NCBI RefSeq assembly: GCF_019175285.1
Contig: NC_056527.1
Location: 122,417,520-122,481,519 of the forward strand
Direction of reading: 5' to 3'
DNA: 64,000 bases
DNA from: Sceloporus undulatus
Taxonomy: Eukaryota > Chordata > Lepidosauria > Squamata > Phrynosomatidae
Shown one piece after another: positions 40,510 through 50,466 of the stretch (the stretch's first letter is position 1; each line of letters opens with the position of its first letter). Under the pieces are notes generated by a model, which ran no database searches, was not told where the DNA came from, and saw only the letters and a list, made by a program, of their open reading frames with translations. The position numbers and the translations under genes are program-made.

Positions 40510-40655
40510 TCCTACGGGAATCCTGAGATTTCTAGTTTGGCAAGGTCTTGAGCCTTCTCTGCCCAAAAGTGCTGGTGCCTCATCAAACGGTGAATCTCAG
40601 GATTTTGTAGGATGGAGCCCTGGAAGTTAAAATGGTGTCAAACTGCGTTATTTCT
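40510..40655. mobile_element. P1 palindromic MITE, left end cut
   Basis: AATCCTGAGATTTCTAGTTT and GGAAGTTAAAATGGTGTCAA mark the arms. A Tigger-like end (GGGCCCTCGGTATCCGCTGG) touches it at about 40480. Confidence 0.6.
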
Positions 40656-40659
40656 GTCC

Positions 40660-41065
40660 TTGTTGTTCTGTGCCTTCAAGTCATTTCTCTGCCTCCCAAG
40701 TGGGTTTCCATGGCTGAGCAGGGAATCGAACCCCGGTCTCCAAAGTCTTGGCCATGCTGACTGGGGGATTCTGAGTTTTGGTGTCCAAAAAAGTAGACTT
40801 TGCAAGTTCTGGATATTTACTTTCCTCCTTAGTGTAGCCAACATGGTTTAGTGGTTTGAGTGTTGGATTATGACTCTGGAAATCAGGCTTTGATTCTCCA
40901 TCCAAGCATAAAAAACCCACTGGATGACCCTGGTCAAGTCACACTCTCTCAGCCGGAGAGGATGGCAACGGCAAACCCCTTCTGGCCAAGATAACCTTAT
41001 GATGGGTTCACCTTACGGTCACCACAAGTCAAAAATTGCTTGGAGACGCCCAACAGCAACATGCC
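40660..41065. mobile_element. Two Sauria-type SINEs in opposite orientation
   Basis: A minus copy (40660-40765, GTTCTGTGCCTTCAAGTC) is followed by a plus copy (40840-41065, AGTGGTTTGAGTGTTGGA ... GGTCACCACAAGTCAAAAAT). Confidence 0.7.
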
Positions 41066-41567
41066 CTCCCTAGCAGTGTGTTTATCCTGATGTCCACATC
41101 TCTGGCTTGGCTCTCCCGCAAGAAATCAGATCTTAAGCAGATCGCATACAGGAGTTCCAAGATTTATTCAGCCGCTCCTGCTTCCAGCAGTCATGGTGAT
41201 ATAACATGTTTACAGATCAGATCTGTATTGTGAAATGATGCTCCGGTCGGAACATTATGTAAAACAGAAACTGAAAGATCAGTTCTGGGGAAGTGGCCTG
41301 ATCTTGGCCGCATAGAAAAACATGATCACTGGCTGATCTAAAAATCTATTTGCTTCAGAATAGGAGATTGCATACATTGTGTGACCAGAAGGCAAGACTG
41401 GAGGGAAAGGACTGGGAGAAACACACATATGGACCCAAGAAGGCCAGCAACAACAAGAGAAACCTGACATTTACACCAGAATAGAGGCTGGCAAAACTAC
41501 ATCTGAGGATTCCTTGAAATCAATGGGGTCACCATAAGTTGACAGGTGACTCGAAGACACATACAGT

Positions 41568-41800
41568 GCGCTAAAGGCACCGGATCCCATATGATTTTGG
41601 AAGCTAAGCAGTGTCAGCCCTGGTTAGTGCTTGGATGGGAGACTGCCAAGGAATAGTAGCCACTGTGTGTGATATTTCAGAGGAAGGAACTGAAAAAACC
41701 ATTGGCAAAACCCACCTTCTGAGTATTCCTTGCCTAAGAAAACTCTATCACAAATCGTTGGGGTTGCCATAAGTTGACAGATGACGCACACATGCGCGCG
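41568..41800 (+). mobile_element. 5S rRNA-derived SINE with Bov-B-like tail (5S-Sauria type)
   Basis: The head reads AAGCTAAGCAGTGTCAGCCC and TTAGTGCTTGGATGGGAGAC, which is the 5S rRNA internal promoter region. The tail TTGCCATAAGTTGACAGATG resembles Bov-B. It is not a 5S gene, since the rest of the 5S sequence is lacking. Confidence 0.8.
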
Positions 41801-42721
41801 CGCACAAAGGTTGGGCGGTCATACATTGCTGATCCTTGTCCCATTTTCCTTCTGCTATAATTCTATTTTTATTTTGCAAATAGCTCTCCCCCCCCTTTAA
41901 AAACACCCTCAATTCGTCAGTCCCAATTACATTACAGACAAACCTCAGTTAACTTGGCAGTGCCATTGGTTTTTGCAAAGGCTTTTTCCATCTGCCAGCC
42001 CCCTGTCCTCCTTGTCCTCCATCTAGCTGGAAGTGGTTTTTTTTTAGCAGCACCAGCATTGAAAGGATGGTGAAAGAGGGCTGGAGAAACACATGTTTTT
42101 AAAGTCAGTTTGCAGCAACTTGTCAGTCGTAAACAATGCAATAAATCTTGGGCTAAGAAAGGGAGGAATTCTGCCCTAGTCCAGCGCTTCTCGGGCTATT
42201 TGTTGTAGGTAGGAAGAAATCCTAGGATTTGCAATTCTCAGCCCTCACTAAAGTACAAACCCCAGAATGCCAAAGGAGGCAGTCAAGGTGGAATATAGCA
42301 CTATGACATTGTAGTGTGACAGGGACCTAGACTTTTTGCTGAAGCTGGAAAACAGGGTTTGCATGCCTTGCATTGCCACCAGCATAAAGGAGTGGCAAGC
42401 ATACTTCTGATGGGGTGGCACACAACACTAATATTCTGTTTTTTACAAGATGAAACCATCTTTTTCTGCACGCTGAAGAGTTTTGGTCACAGCAAGCGTC
42501 TCAATTGCGATGCCAACATCATTCGGCTGCCATGGTGCCTTTTATTCTCCAAATTGATCTGCTGCTCCTTCCTTGGGAAGATCATCATCATATTAAGGAT
42601 GTCCCTATCCTCACATTTCTCCCTTTCGTTATCTGGTGGATTTCTTTTAAATGTTCGGAATGTCCTTTCTGAAAGGCAAAAGGGGAGGAAAAGGAACTCT
42701 TAACACAAAAAGCAGTTTATG

Positions 42722-42880
42722 GCTGTGTCTGCACTGCAGAAATAAATGCGTTTGATACCCCTTTAACTCCCATGGCTCAGTGCTATGGAAACTTGAGATT
42801 TGTAGTGGCTTGCGATACCATTGAGCCATGGCAGTTAAAGCAGTGTCAAGCTGTGTTAATTCTGCGGTGCGAATGCAGCC
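42722..42880. mobile_element. P1 palindromic MITE
   Basis: TGTCTGCACTGCAGAAATAA and TAATTCTGCGGTGCGAATGC are complementary ends, with GAGCCATGGCAG inside. Confidence 0.75.
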
Positions 42881-44449
42881 CCAGCTTCATGGTTAAGTGG
42901 AGATTTGAACTTAGGTTGTTCAGTTCTTGTATAACAGTCTAAGCATTCAGCCATATTGTTTCACCATTCTAGTTTGGGGGGAAATGTAGGTCCTGTTCTT
43001 GGTTCTTCTTTTTGGCTTCATGTTTATGGTGCTGATTCACTCCATCCATGTGTCAATGATGACAAGGTACACGTGAATGATGCCCTCGCAAGGCCATCTC
43101 TGGCGACCTGGTGCCACTCTCTCTGATCAGACTCCCGTTTCAATAAAGCAAACTTAATAACATAAGAAGATAAGAATTATCTTGACGGACGGAGCAAGAG
43201 ACCCGTCTAATCTGGTATTCAGTAAGGTACAGCAGACGGACGGATATCTCTAGACGCTCGCAAGCGAGACAATGGAAGTGATGGACTCCCCCGGTTTAAT
43301 TGCGACAGCTGCTAATACGGAGCTAGGCTGCCTTCGTGAAAACGTGCGTCACTTGAAAACTTTAGAAGCTCTGAGATTCATACAGCTGATCTTGCAAGAC
43401 CAGGCCTGCAAATATTTAACCCACCAGTGAAACACTTGCTCACTGCTGGGAATTGGGTCCTGCCAGGTACTGGATGGTTCCTTTTTTGGAGGGTTTTGAT
43501 TTTGTTTAAGCATCTGATGTCTTCTGTCCAGTTTGGCCAGGACATAGAAGTGTATAGAAGTGCACCTGCCACAAGATGCCACAGAAAGATGCGTATAAAA
43601 GAGCAGTTGTCGAAAGTTCTAGCATGTTTTTAGAGAACCATGTTTATCATGGTGCAAACGGGTAAAGCTGATAAGCCCATTGTGAAACATCAGGAGTGAG
43701 AAATTTCTATGATCTGAGAGTGAAAATTAGAAACCACTACTTTTCTGGGTACAGTTCCAGAGTTTATTTGGTGCTGGACACTGGCACATGTTATTATTGC
43801 TTTATTGGTGATATGATACAGCAAATGATGATGATGATGATAATCATCATCATCATGATATTTTTCTCACCTCTCCTTAAGGCTCAAGGCAGGATAAAGC
43901 ATGCTAAAATACAAAACACAATTTTGCTGCAGCAAACCATCATTCTGCTGCAAACCATAGCAGCCAGGGTTGCGATCCTTTTTCATGTCCTTCTCCTATG
44001 GCCTTTACAATACGGACATTTTGCAAGTGGAACTTTCCCCATCGCTTGAATTTCATACTCTTCCCCAAGTGCCTTGATCTACATTTCTGTCATTAAAAGC
44101 ATAGAGTCAGTAAAAGATGTAAAAAGGAAAGAGCTGCCAACCCTGCAAGTAGCATCCCATACTGAGGGATTGAAATCTCCCAGCTCCTCCAACTGCCCTC
44201 CTATCACTTTTCCTGCATTGCCTTCATATGGCAATGGCTCCTCTGCCTTACATCAGCCAGTTTAGCAGATAGACTGCCTACATTTCCTAAAGGTATTCAG
44301 GAGCCTCACCTGCCTGTTTACACCAAAGCTGGTCTTTCTGCTTCTTTAAAAAAACACAATCACTGCTTGAAATGCAAAAGCAATTTGTTCATTGGGATAA
44401 GTGAGTTGCCCTGACCTATATTTTGGGTTGTGTACATATAGAGTAGGAG

Positions 44450-44915
44450 CCAGCATGGTGTAGTGTTTTGAGCAGCAGATGTTCTCCAGAGTCATCATCT
44501 ACTGCTCAAACCATTATACTGTTCTGAATTTGAATCCCTGATCGTCCATGAAACCCACTGTGTGACCCTGGGCAAGCCACACTCTCTCAGCCTCAGAGCA
44601 TGGCGATGGTAAATCCCCTCTGAACAACCTTACCCCCCCCCCCATAATAGGTTCACCTTAGAGTTTCCATAAATTGGAAATGACTTGAAGGCACACAACT
44701 ACAACCCTACCAAGCTGAGAGTCAGCATAGTGCTTTGCGCATTGGACTAAGATTCTGGAGACCAGTGGGAAACCCACTGTCTGACCTTTTGCAAGTCCCA
44801 CTCTCAGAGGAAGTCAAAGGCGAACCTCCTCTGAACAAATCTTGCCAAGAAAACCCCGTGATAATGTCACCTTTGGGTCACCATAAGCCAGAAATGACAA
44901 GGGCACACAATCACA
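44450..44915 (+). mobile_element. Two Sauria-type SINEs in tandem
   Basis: Copy one (44450-44700) has GAGCCAGCATGGTGTAGTG, a short inner duplication and the tail TTGGAAATGACTTGAAGG. Copy two (44715-44915) has GAGAGTCAGCATAGTGC and the tail ACCATAAGCCAGAAATGAC. Confidence 0.8.
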
Positions 44916-46274
44916 ACATACGGAACAGAAAGTGCCAGTAAAGTACTCTTCCCCAAACGTTTCACTGCAGAATTTTAGGGTTGTAAGAGAAATATCTAGT
45001 CCAGACACTGAAAATGCAGAATCTTGCAATGACACAGGGATGGGCAAGAGAAGGCCCCTGTGTGCCCCTTCCAGATGTTTCTGTGCTTCCTTGCTATTGC
45101 CATTGAAAGGCGCATCATCGACTCCTACAGCTATAGCTTTCTCATTTTTGAGAAAGGTTGTTTTTTTGAACTACAAGTCCCAAAATATTCTAGGACTCAC
45201 AGTCCAAAATAAGTAGGTTTTCAGAGGCATGATTTCCTTCTTTCTGTCACCGTTTTGTCTCCAGCACAACATCAATAATCTGTGTCCCAGCCATGTATAG
45301 AGTGATATACTTGACAACTGATGATACGTTACGGTATTGTTTATTTTTCTTTTGTGTGAGCTGTTTATATTATATTTTATGCTTAGATTACTACAACTAC
45401 TACTACTAATAATAATCTATAGTTCAAGACATGAGGGTGCAGAGGCCCTTGGATGAAGTTGCATGGAAACATCTGTTATTGTGTTGAAGCATTTGCAGAT
45501 TGGGATGGAAGTCCTCTGTACTGATGTCACAAAACGATATTTTTGAAACTCCTTACCCCCAGAAAAAGTCAACTAGGCAAATAATGTAAGAAGAAGGCCT
45601 TCCGTCTTTTCTGCAAATCATGGCGGAGTTTGCTGTCAGGGGTGAAAGGGTGTTATGATCTTTCCCGCAAATCCCATGTTGGACTGCTATCAGAGAAGCG
45701 TTCAGTCTATTCATATTTTGGAGTAGACTACTCATGTTTTGGCACTACCTCCTGCATCATAGTTTGTGACTCTGCTGGGGTAACCTTTGGGCTCTCTTTC
45801 ATCATTCGGGGCAGGCTGACCTGTCCCTGAGGTTACGCTATGGACACACCTAACCAAATAAGCAAATGCGCCCTCCCGCCTCTGATCCGTTGCCCTTCCC
45901 GTCACACGCCATGCGCTGGCCCCCGTCATTAGTGGGTTGCTATTTATTTAAACAAGGAAGATAGTGCACCTCTGGGGCTATTCTTCCCATATCATCAAAG
46001 AGCAGAGCTGCATTGCCAGAGAGAACTGCTGCCAACATCACCTTGCAAAATAATAGTGCAGAAGAAAGGTGTGCATTAGGTGCAATTTATTTTGTTCCTT
46101 GCATCATATGCTACACCTGTTGAAATCCTGCCTTCTACCCTTTTGTTGTTGTTGTATTGTATTCTGGCTTATGTTTACTGTAGGATTATTTTTTGTATCT
46201 AATGTTATTGTTGTAATCCGCTTTGATTCTGTGGGGAAAAGGCGGAATAGAAACAAATAATTATTATTATATTG

Positions 46275-46560
46275 TTGTTGTTGTTGTGGGCCTTCACATT
46301 GTTTCTGATTTATGGCGACCTTATGGCAAAGTTAAAGTGGAAGGTGCCAGCCACAGATGCTGGCGAAACATCAGGGGTAAACTCTTCCAGAACACGGCCA
46401 CATAGAATGAAAAACCCACACAAAAGCTATGGATGCCAGCTGTGAAAGCCTTTGACTTCGCATATCATAGGGTTTTCTTGGCAAGGTTCTTCGGAGGCTG
46501 AGAGAGTGTGACTTGCTGATGGTCACCCAGTGAGTTGCTCAATTCACATCGGATGTTATC
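46275..46560 (-). mobile_element. Sauria-type SINE split by a second repeat
   Basis: The tail side (GTTGTTGTTGTGGGCCTTC) and body side (GGGTTTTCTTGGCAAGG) are separated by about 125 bp (46336-46458) of the repeat family seen as a hairpin at 3391-3550. Confidence 0.75.
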
Positions 46561-47699
46561 CTACCCAGATGGAACAAACCCTTGCAAGAAAATCCTGATG
46601 CTCGCTTTCATGCGAAGCAGAGCTGTTTAAAATTAGCCAGGTCCTTTGAGGAAAAAGGAAGAGATTTGTCCTTTCCTAAATTCAGGATGCATCATGGCCT
46701 CTGCGTTTTATCAATGCTTCCCCTAGGCTGCTCCTGTTCCTCATAACAGGATTTTTTCCCCTTCTGCAATTCTCTTCATCGCTTCCCTTGACCTGATCTT
46801 ATCTCTTTTTGAGCATCTCTATGCCTCAAAGGCTTGCTCACTAATAACACTTTCCCCAGAAGAGATGATCATGTATTACATTGGAACGGTTTTCACTTCC
46901 ATGGTTTATCACAGTGTGGCTAATAAATCCAATGGTTGCCTTATCAGGTAGAGTCAGGGAGTGCAACACAGAAGGAAAAAACTGGCAAGCATTTTCCCCT
47001 TTGAAATTCAAGGATGGGTTTGATGAAAAGCATACGGTAATAAAGATTGCACTTCCCTCTATCGGTGCATTAGCCCGAGTCACAAAAATGGACTCTCTCG
47101 TCCTGTGGTTTGTTAATCTTTATTCTCCATTCCCTTGCACAATCCCGGTTTCCTCTGATATGTTTAGTTTTACACTGAAGATACAACATCTCTGAGCTGC
47201 CAGCTCTGGCTATGAGTGTCTAGGTTTTTAAAATGCATCTTCACTTTCTGTTTAAAAGACCTGCAATCCAGACGGCATGAATTGCTTGCGCCTGCAATAA
47301 GGAAGGGCAATGGCCGGAGTGTCATTAAGGGAGTGCGGGGAGTTCTGACCGCATTGGGTGCATCTCAAGGGGAGGTGACCACTGGCGGACATTGCTGGTC
47401 ATCCATCTCAACCCCCAATTACCCCTTTTGGGTTGCCTTCTTTAAACTCCAACCCTCAATCCCCTCTGGATGCCATGTCTTTCAATGCCCTCTGGATGCC
47501 AGGTCTCAATGGAGACATCCTGGATTGCAAAAGGAGCATCTTTTTGTGTGTGTTGCAAATGGATGTTAAATCTCCTAGATTTTGAGAATTTCCCAGTAGC
47601 ACTGGCATGGCCCCTTGCCACCCTTCAAGAAATACCCGTCCGTATCATCTGAACCGAGAACGAAACCAGCAAAATGCATGACTAACGTCGTCAATATTT

Positions 47700-47885
47700 T
47701 TCCTTCCTGTCTAGTTTTTAACACCTTTTTATGACGAAGAAGCCAGTGGAGCTTCAAAGGCTTGCGACACCTATATTGTGCATTTTGGTCGGCCCAATAA
47801 CAAATATCACTGTTTGGTGGATATTTTGATGCTATTGGGTTTGCTATATGGCCAATATGGCTACCTATGGATGTGTTCAACCCAT
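47700..47885 (-). repeat. Dispersed repeat R3 (CAAGCTTTCGGAGCC type)
   Basis: TGTGCATTTTGGTCGG and CAGTGGAGCTTCAAAGGC are shared, in opposite orientation, with about 37895-38015 (CCAAAATGCACAATATACTT, TTTCGGAGCCCCACTGGC) and in part with 60100-60190 and 27770-27900. Family not assigned. Confidence 0.55.
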
Positions 47886-48375
47886 GGTAGGATTTTTAAT
47901 TCCAGTCCCTTCTGGAAAGGGTTCACTAAATCAATGTAAACACAAAGGTTAATAATAATAACATATGGATAAGAATACACCAAGAACAACCAGTGCGTCT
48001 TGATATCTTCCTTATTGAAACTGGGAGAGTTGTTATGTTCATTTTCCTGGGCTAGTCCATCTATTTCAGGCCCAATGCCCAGCCATGCCCATCATTTCAC
48101 AATGTACCAACCCAACCTTTTAATCTTGTATTAGGAGCGGCCAGGTCATTTGTTTTGCATTTTGTTTTCGACGTAGACCTTTTACTGGAAGAGAAAGCCC
48201 CTTCTTTGAACTGGTCTTTGTTGGATGGAATGCTCTTCCAGTTTCAGTTTTGATTTCTTGTAACAGGCAAAAAAAGGGAGGAAGAGAAATACAGCGCCAT
48301 TTAGGCATTTCAAAAGCAGCTGATAAAGTGGGGTGATATAAGAATTAATTGGGATCTTCCCTTCCAAATTGGGAG

Positions 48376-48542
48376 CAGGGACGTAGCTAGGATTTTAGGA
48401 AGGGGGGGGGGGGCCGGCTAAAGGGCCCCCATTATAAGGGGGCTGGGGGGGGGGGGGGAGCAGCACACACCCTTCATTTTTCTAAGGGAAGGGGGGGGGG
48501 GGTCCGGACCCCCAGATCCCCCCCCCCTTGGCTACATCCCTG
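48376..48542. mobile_element. Complete G-rich MITE with 7-bp target duplication
   Basis: The ends CAGGGACGTAGCTAGG and (complement) CAGGGATGTAGCCAAG are inverted. TTGGGAG flanks both sides (48369-48375 and 48543-48549). The interior is dominated by G and C runs of 9-14 bases. Confidence 0.85.
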
Positions 48543-48727
48543 TTGGGAGTTGGAATTGATGACAACTCGATAAAGCCCTGAGTATTTGTTCATAAAATGG
48601 CACAATCGGATGTAGCCAAGGTGTGTTTTAGGCTTTTTGTGTGATCAAGATGCTGTACATTTGTTTAGAAATAGTTGCCATGGATCGCTCTAAACCGTAC
48701 CAAATATTGCAATAATCTTATGCATAA

Positions 48728-48778
48728 GATTAAAATCCTATAGTTGGAAGAGACCCCAAGGGCCATCTAGTCCAAAAC
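48728..48778 (+). mobile_element. CR1 LINE 3' fragment
   Basis: TATAGTTGGAAGAGACCCC followed by GGGCCATCTAGTCC is the usual amniote CR1 3' region. Confidence 0.7.
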
Positions 48779-49135
48779 AAACTACACTTCCCAGAATTCC
48801 ACAGCATGGAGCTGTGCCACTTAAACCGGATTATTTCTCCAGTGCGGATGCAGCCTCTTGTTTTACAGAACCCTTGGATTTGTAGTTTTCTGAGGCACCA
48901 TCTTTCTTTGGCGAAGAAGGCTCAAGGCCCTAAAAAAACTACAAATCCCAGAATGCTACAGAATGGCGCTCCAGCACTTAAAGCAGTGTCAAACTGCATT
49001 ATTCTTATCGTGTAGATGCACTCATAGTTATCCATAGTGCCTGAACAAACTGCAGTTCCCAGAATTCCATTGCAAGGAGAACATGGCGGTTAAAGCGGGA
49101 TCAAACCGGGTTATTTGTGCAGTGCGGATGCAGTT
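48775..49135. mobile_element. P1 MITE pieces, at least two copies in a row
   Basis: Arms occur at 48775-48855, 48860-49020 and 49040-49135, with repeated GGATTATTTCTCCAGTGCGG-like ends. They stop about 0.4 kb short of the MAT2A promoter. Confidence 0.65.
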
Positions 49136-49184
49136 AAGAGTCAAACGGGGGGAAGCGGGTTTATAACAAAGTTGGGCTCGGCTT

Positions 49185-49400
49185 TTCTTTATCTGGAAGG
49201 GTGAAGAAGCCCCCACAAAAACTGAACAACAGCCACTTTCTTTTTCCCCCTCATAGCAACAAGGCGGGAAATTTTCCATCCGGGTCCCTCGCGCCTCACT
49301 GAAGCGATTCGAGGTCGGCCATCTTGGATGAAAGAAGCCAAATACTGGGCGAAACCAAATCTGCGCTGCGGGGGGGGAGCAGAGAGACTATTAAGCATAT
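49185..49400. promoter_or_regulatory. CpG-containing block upstream of MAT2A with E2F- and YY1-like sites
   Basis: Non-repeat sequence about 0.5 kb upstream of the MAT2A promoter. It holds GGCGGGAAA (E2F type) at about 49263-49271 and CCATCTTGG (YY1 type) at about 49319-49327. It may be an upstream promoter, possibly for an antisense transcript. This rests on motifs only. Confidence 0.3.
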
Positions 49401-49564
49401 TAATTCAACCCTCCTTGGTCTTAATTAGCGATCATGCTAACAAAAGTCGTCGAGATGTGGCTCAATTTAATTTTTTGGGGTGGAAACTTCCATCAAGATG
49501 GTATAAAAATGACTAAAAGGAACACTGATGGTAATAACCCCTCCGACGAGCGAGAATGGTAGCG

Positions 49565-49790
49565 CCCAGCATCACCTCAATCAATCATTATTTTCTCTTC
49601 TCCCTCCCTTTACAAAAAAGAGGCGGAGCCTGGAGGCAATACGGGGGTGGCTTGCCCAGCATTGCCTCAGCCATTCGTCCTTTTTTTGTCGCTTCCACCT
49701 CCACCAAAAAGAGGCGGAGCCTAGAGGCAATATGGGCGTGGCTTGTGCTATAAATAACAGCCGCGAAGCGAGGGCGCTCTCATTCCCGCT
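49565..49790 (+). promoter_or_regulatory. MAT2A core promoter: TATA box and tandemly duplicated GC-box block
   Basis: A 90-bp unit (49565-49654) is followed directly by a diverged copy (49655-49745). Both begin CCCAGCAT and end in a GGCGGAGCC box and a GGGGGTGG or GGGCGTGG box before CTTG. A TATAAATA element follows at 49749-49756. Transcription would start about 30 bp on, near 49780, leaving a short 5' UTR of about 110 nt before the ATG at 49889. Confidence 0.7.
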
Positions 49791-49888
49791 CCAGCGTTGG
49801 GCTAGAAAGAAGCGAAGAGCTGTCGTAGCTTCTTTGTGCAGCGTGACCTTCTCTTCGCCTCCGGCTCTTTCTCTATTCCGCTTCAGCC

Positions 49889-50424
49889 ATGAACGGGTTC
49901 CGTGACAGCCGCCTCGAGGAAGGCACCTTCCTTTTCACCTCGGAGTCTGTGGGAGAAGGGCACCCAGGTGAGTCAATGGAAAAGAGGAATGGAGGGACTG
50001 AGCAGAGAGGGCTCAAAAGTACCCGGATGTTCGGAAAAGGAGGCGGAAAAGACCCGGCTGCGTCGCGGGAAGGGAGAAGGGGCGGGAGGAGCGGGCCAGG
50101 CGAGGCCTCTGATTGGCCGCCGCGCTTGGAGTGACGGCTGGGAAACCCCGAGCGCCCCGCCTTCTTCTTTTTCCCCTCTTCCCCGCCTCTTTTTCTGGAC
50201 TACAGCTCCCAGGATCCTCTCCTAGCCAGCAGCGCTATCGAGGATTGTGGCGTTGTAGTCCAATATATAGCATAGCGCATATACATACTGTACATATATA
50301 TATATATGACAATAATTTGGGTTTTTTAAATGATGATTTGGTTTGGACGTTGTCCAATGTGTGTGTATATACACATATAGTATGATGTAATATTAAATGA
50401 CTAAATCATCATTGAAAGCAAACC

Positions 50425-50466
<42 letters not shown>

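Larger units (their letters stand above)
38540..41340 (+). repeat. Three dispersed copies of a unit with an ISRE-like GAAAGAGAAAGCGAAA motif
   Basis: Copies are at about 38540-38640, 40310-40445 and 41200-41345. The shared order is GTTTACAGATC, ATTGTGAAAT, GGAACA, then GAAAGAGAAAGCGAAAC or variants, ACTGATTTCTG and AAGTGGCC. They are diverged and in the same orientation. Confidence 0.6.
29690..49180. other. Gene-poor interval between the SH2D6-like gene and MAT2A
   Basis: I read both strands of this 19.5 kb and found no exon that joins to a recognisable protein. Open frames here are short and mostly fall in repeats. The interval is filled by SINEs, palindromic and Tigger-like MITEs, CR1 pieces and microsatellites, entered separately. 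The SH2D6-like 3' UTR occupies the start (from 29687); no convincing poly(A) site stands out, and AATAAATAAA near 30792 is one candidate. Confidence 0.6.

Noticed and set aside
41568-41690. 5S rRNA gene
   Set aside because: Only the internal promoter part resembles 5S; the rest is SINE body and Bov-B-like tail.
29690-49180. A hidden protein gene between the SH2D6-like gene and MAT2A
   Set aside because: I found no set of exons with consistent phases or family motifs; candidates fell in SINEs or MITEs.
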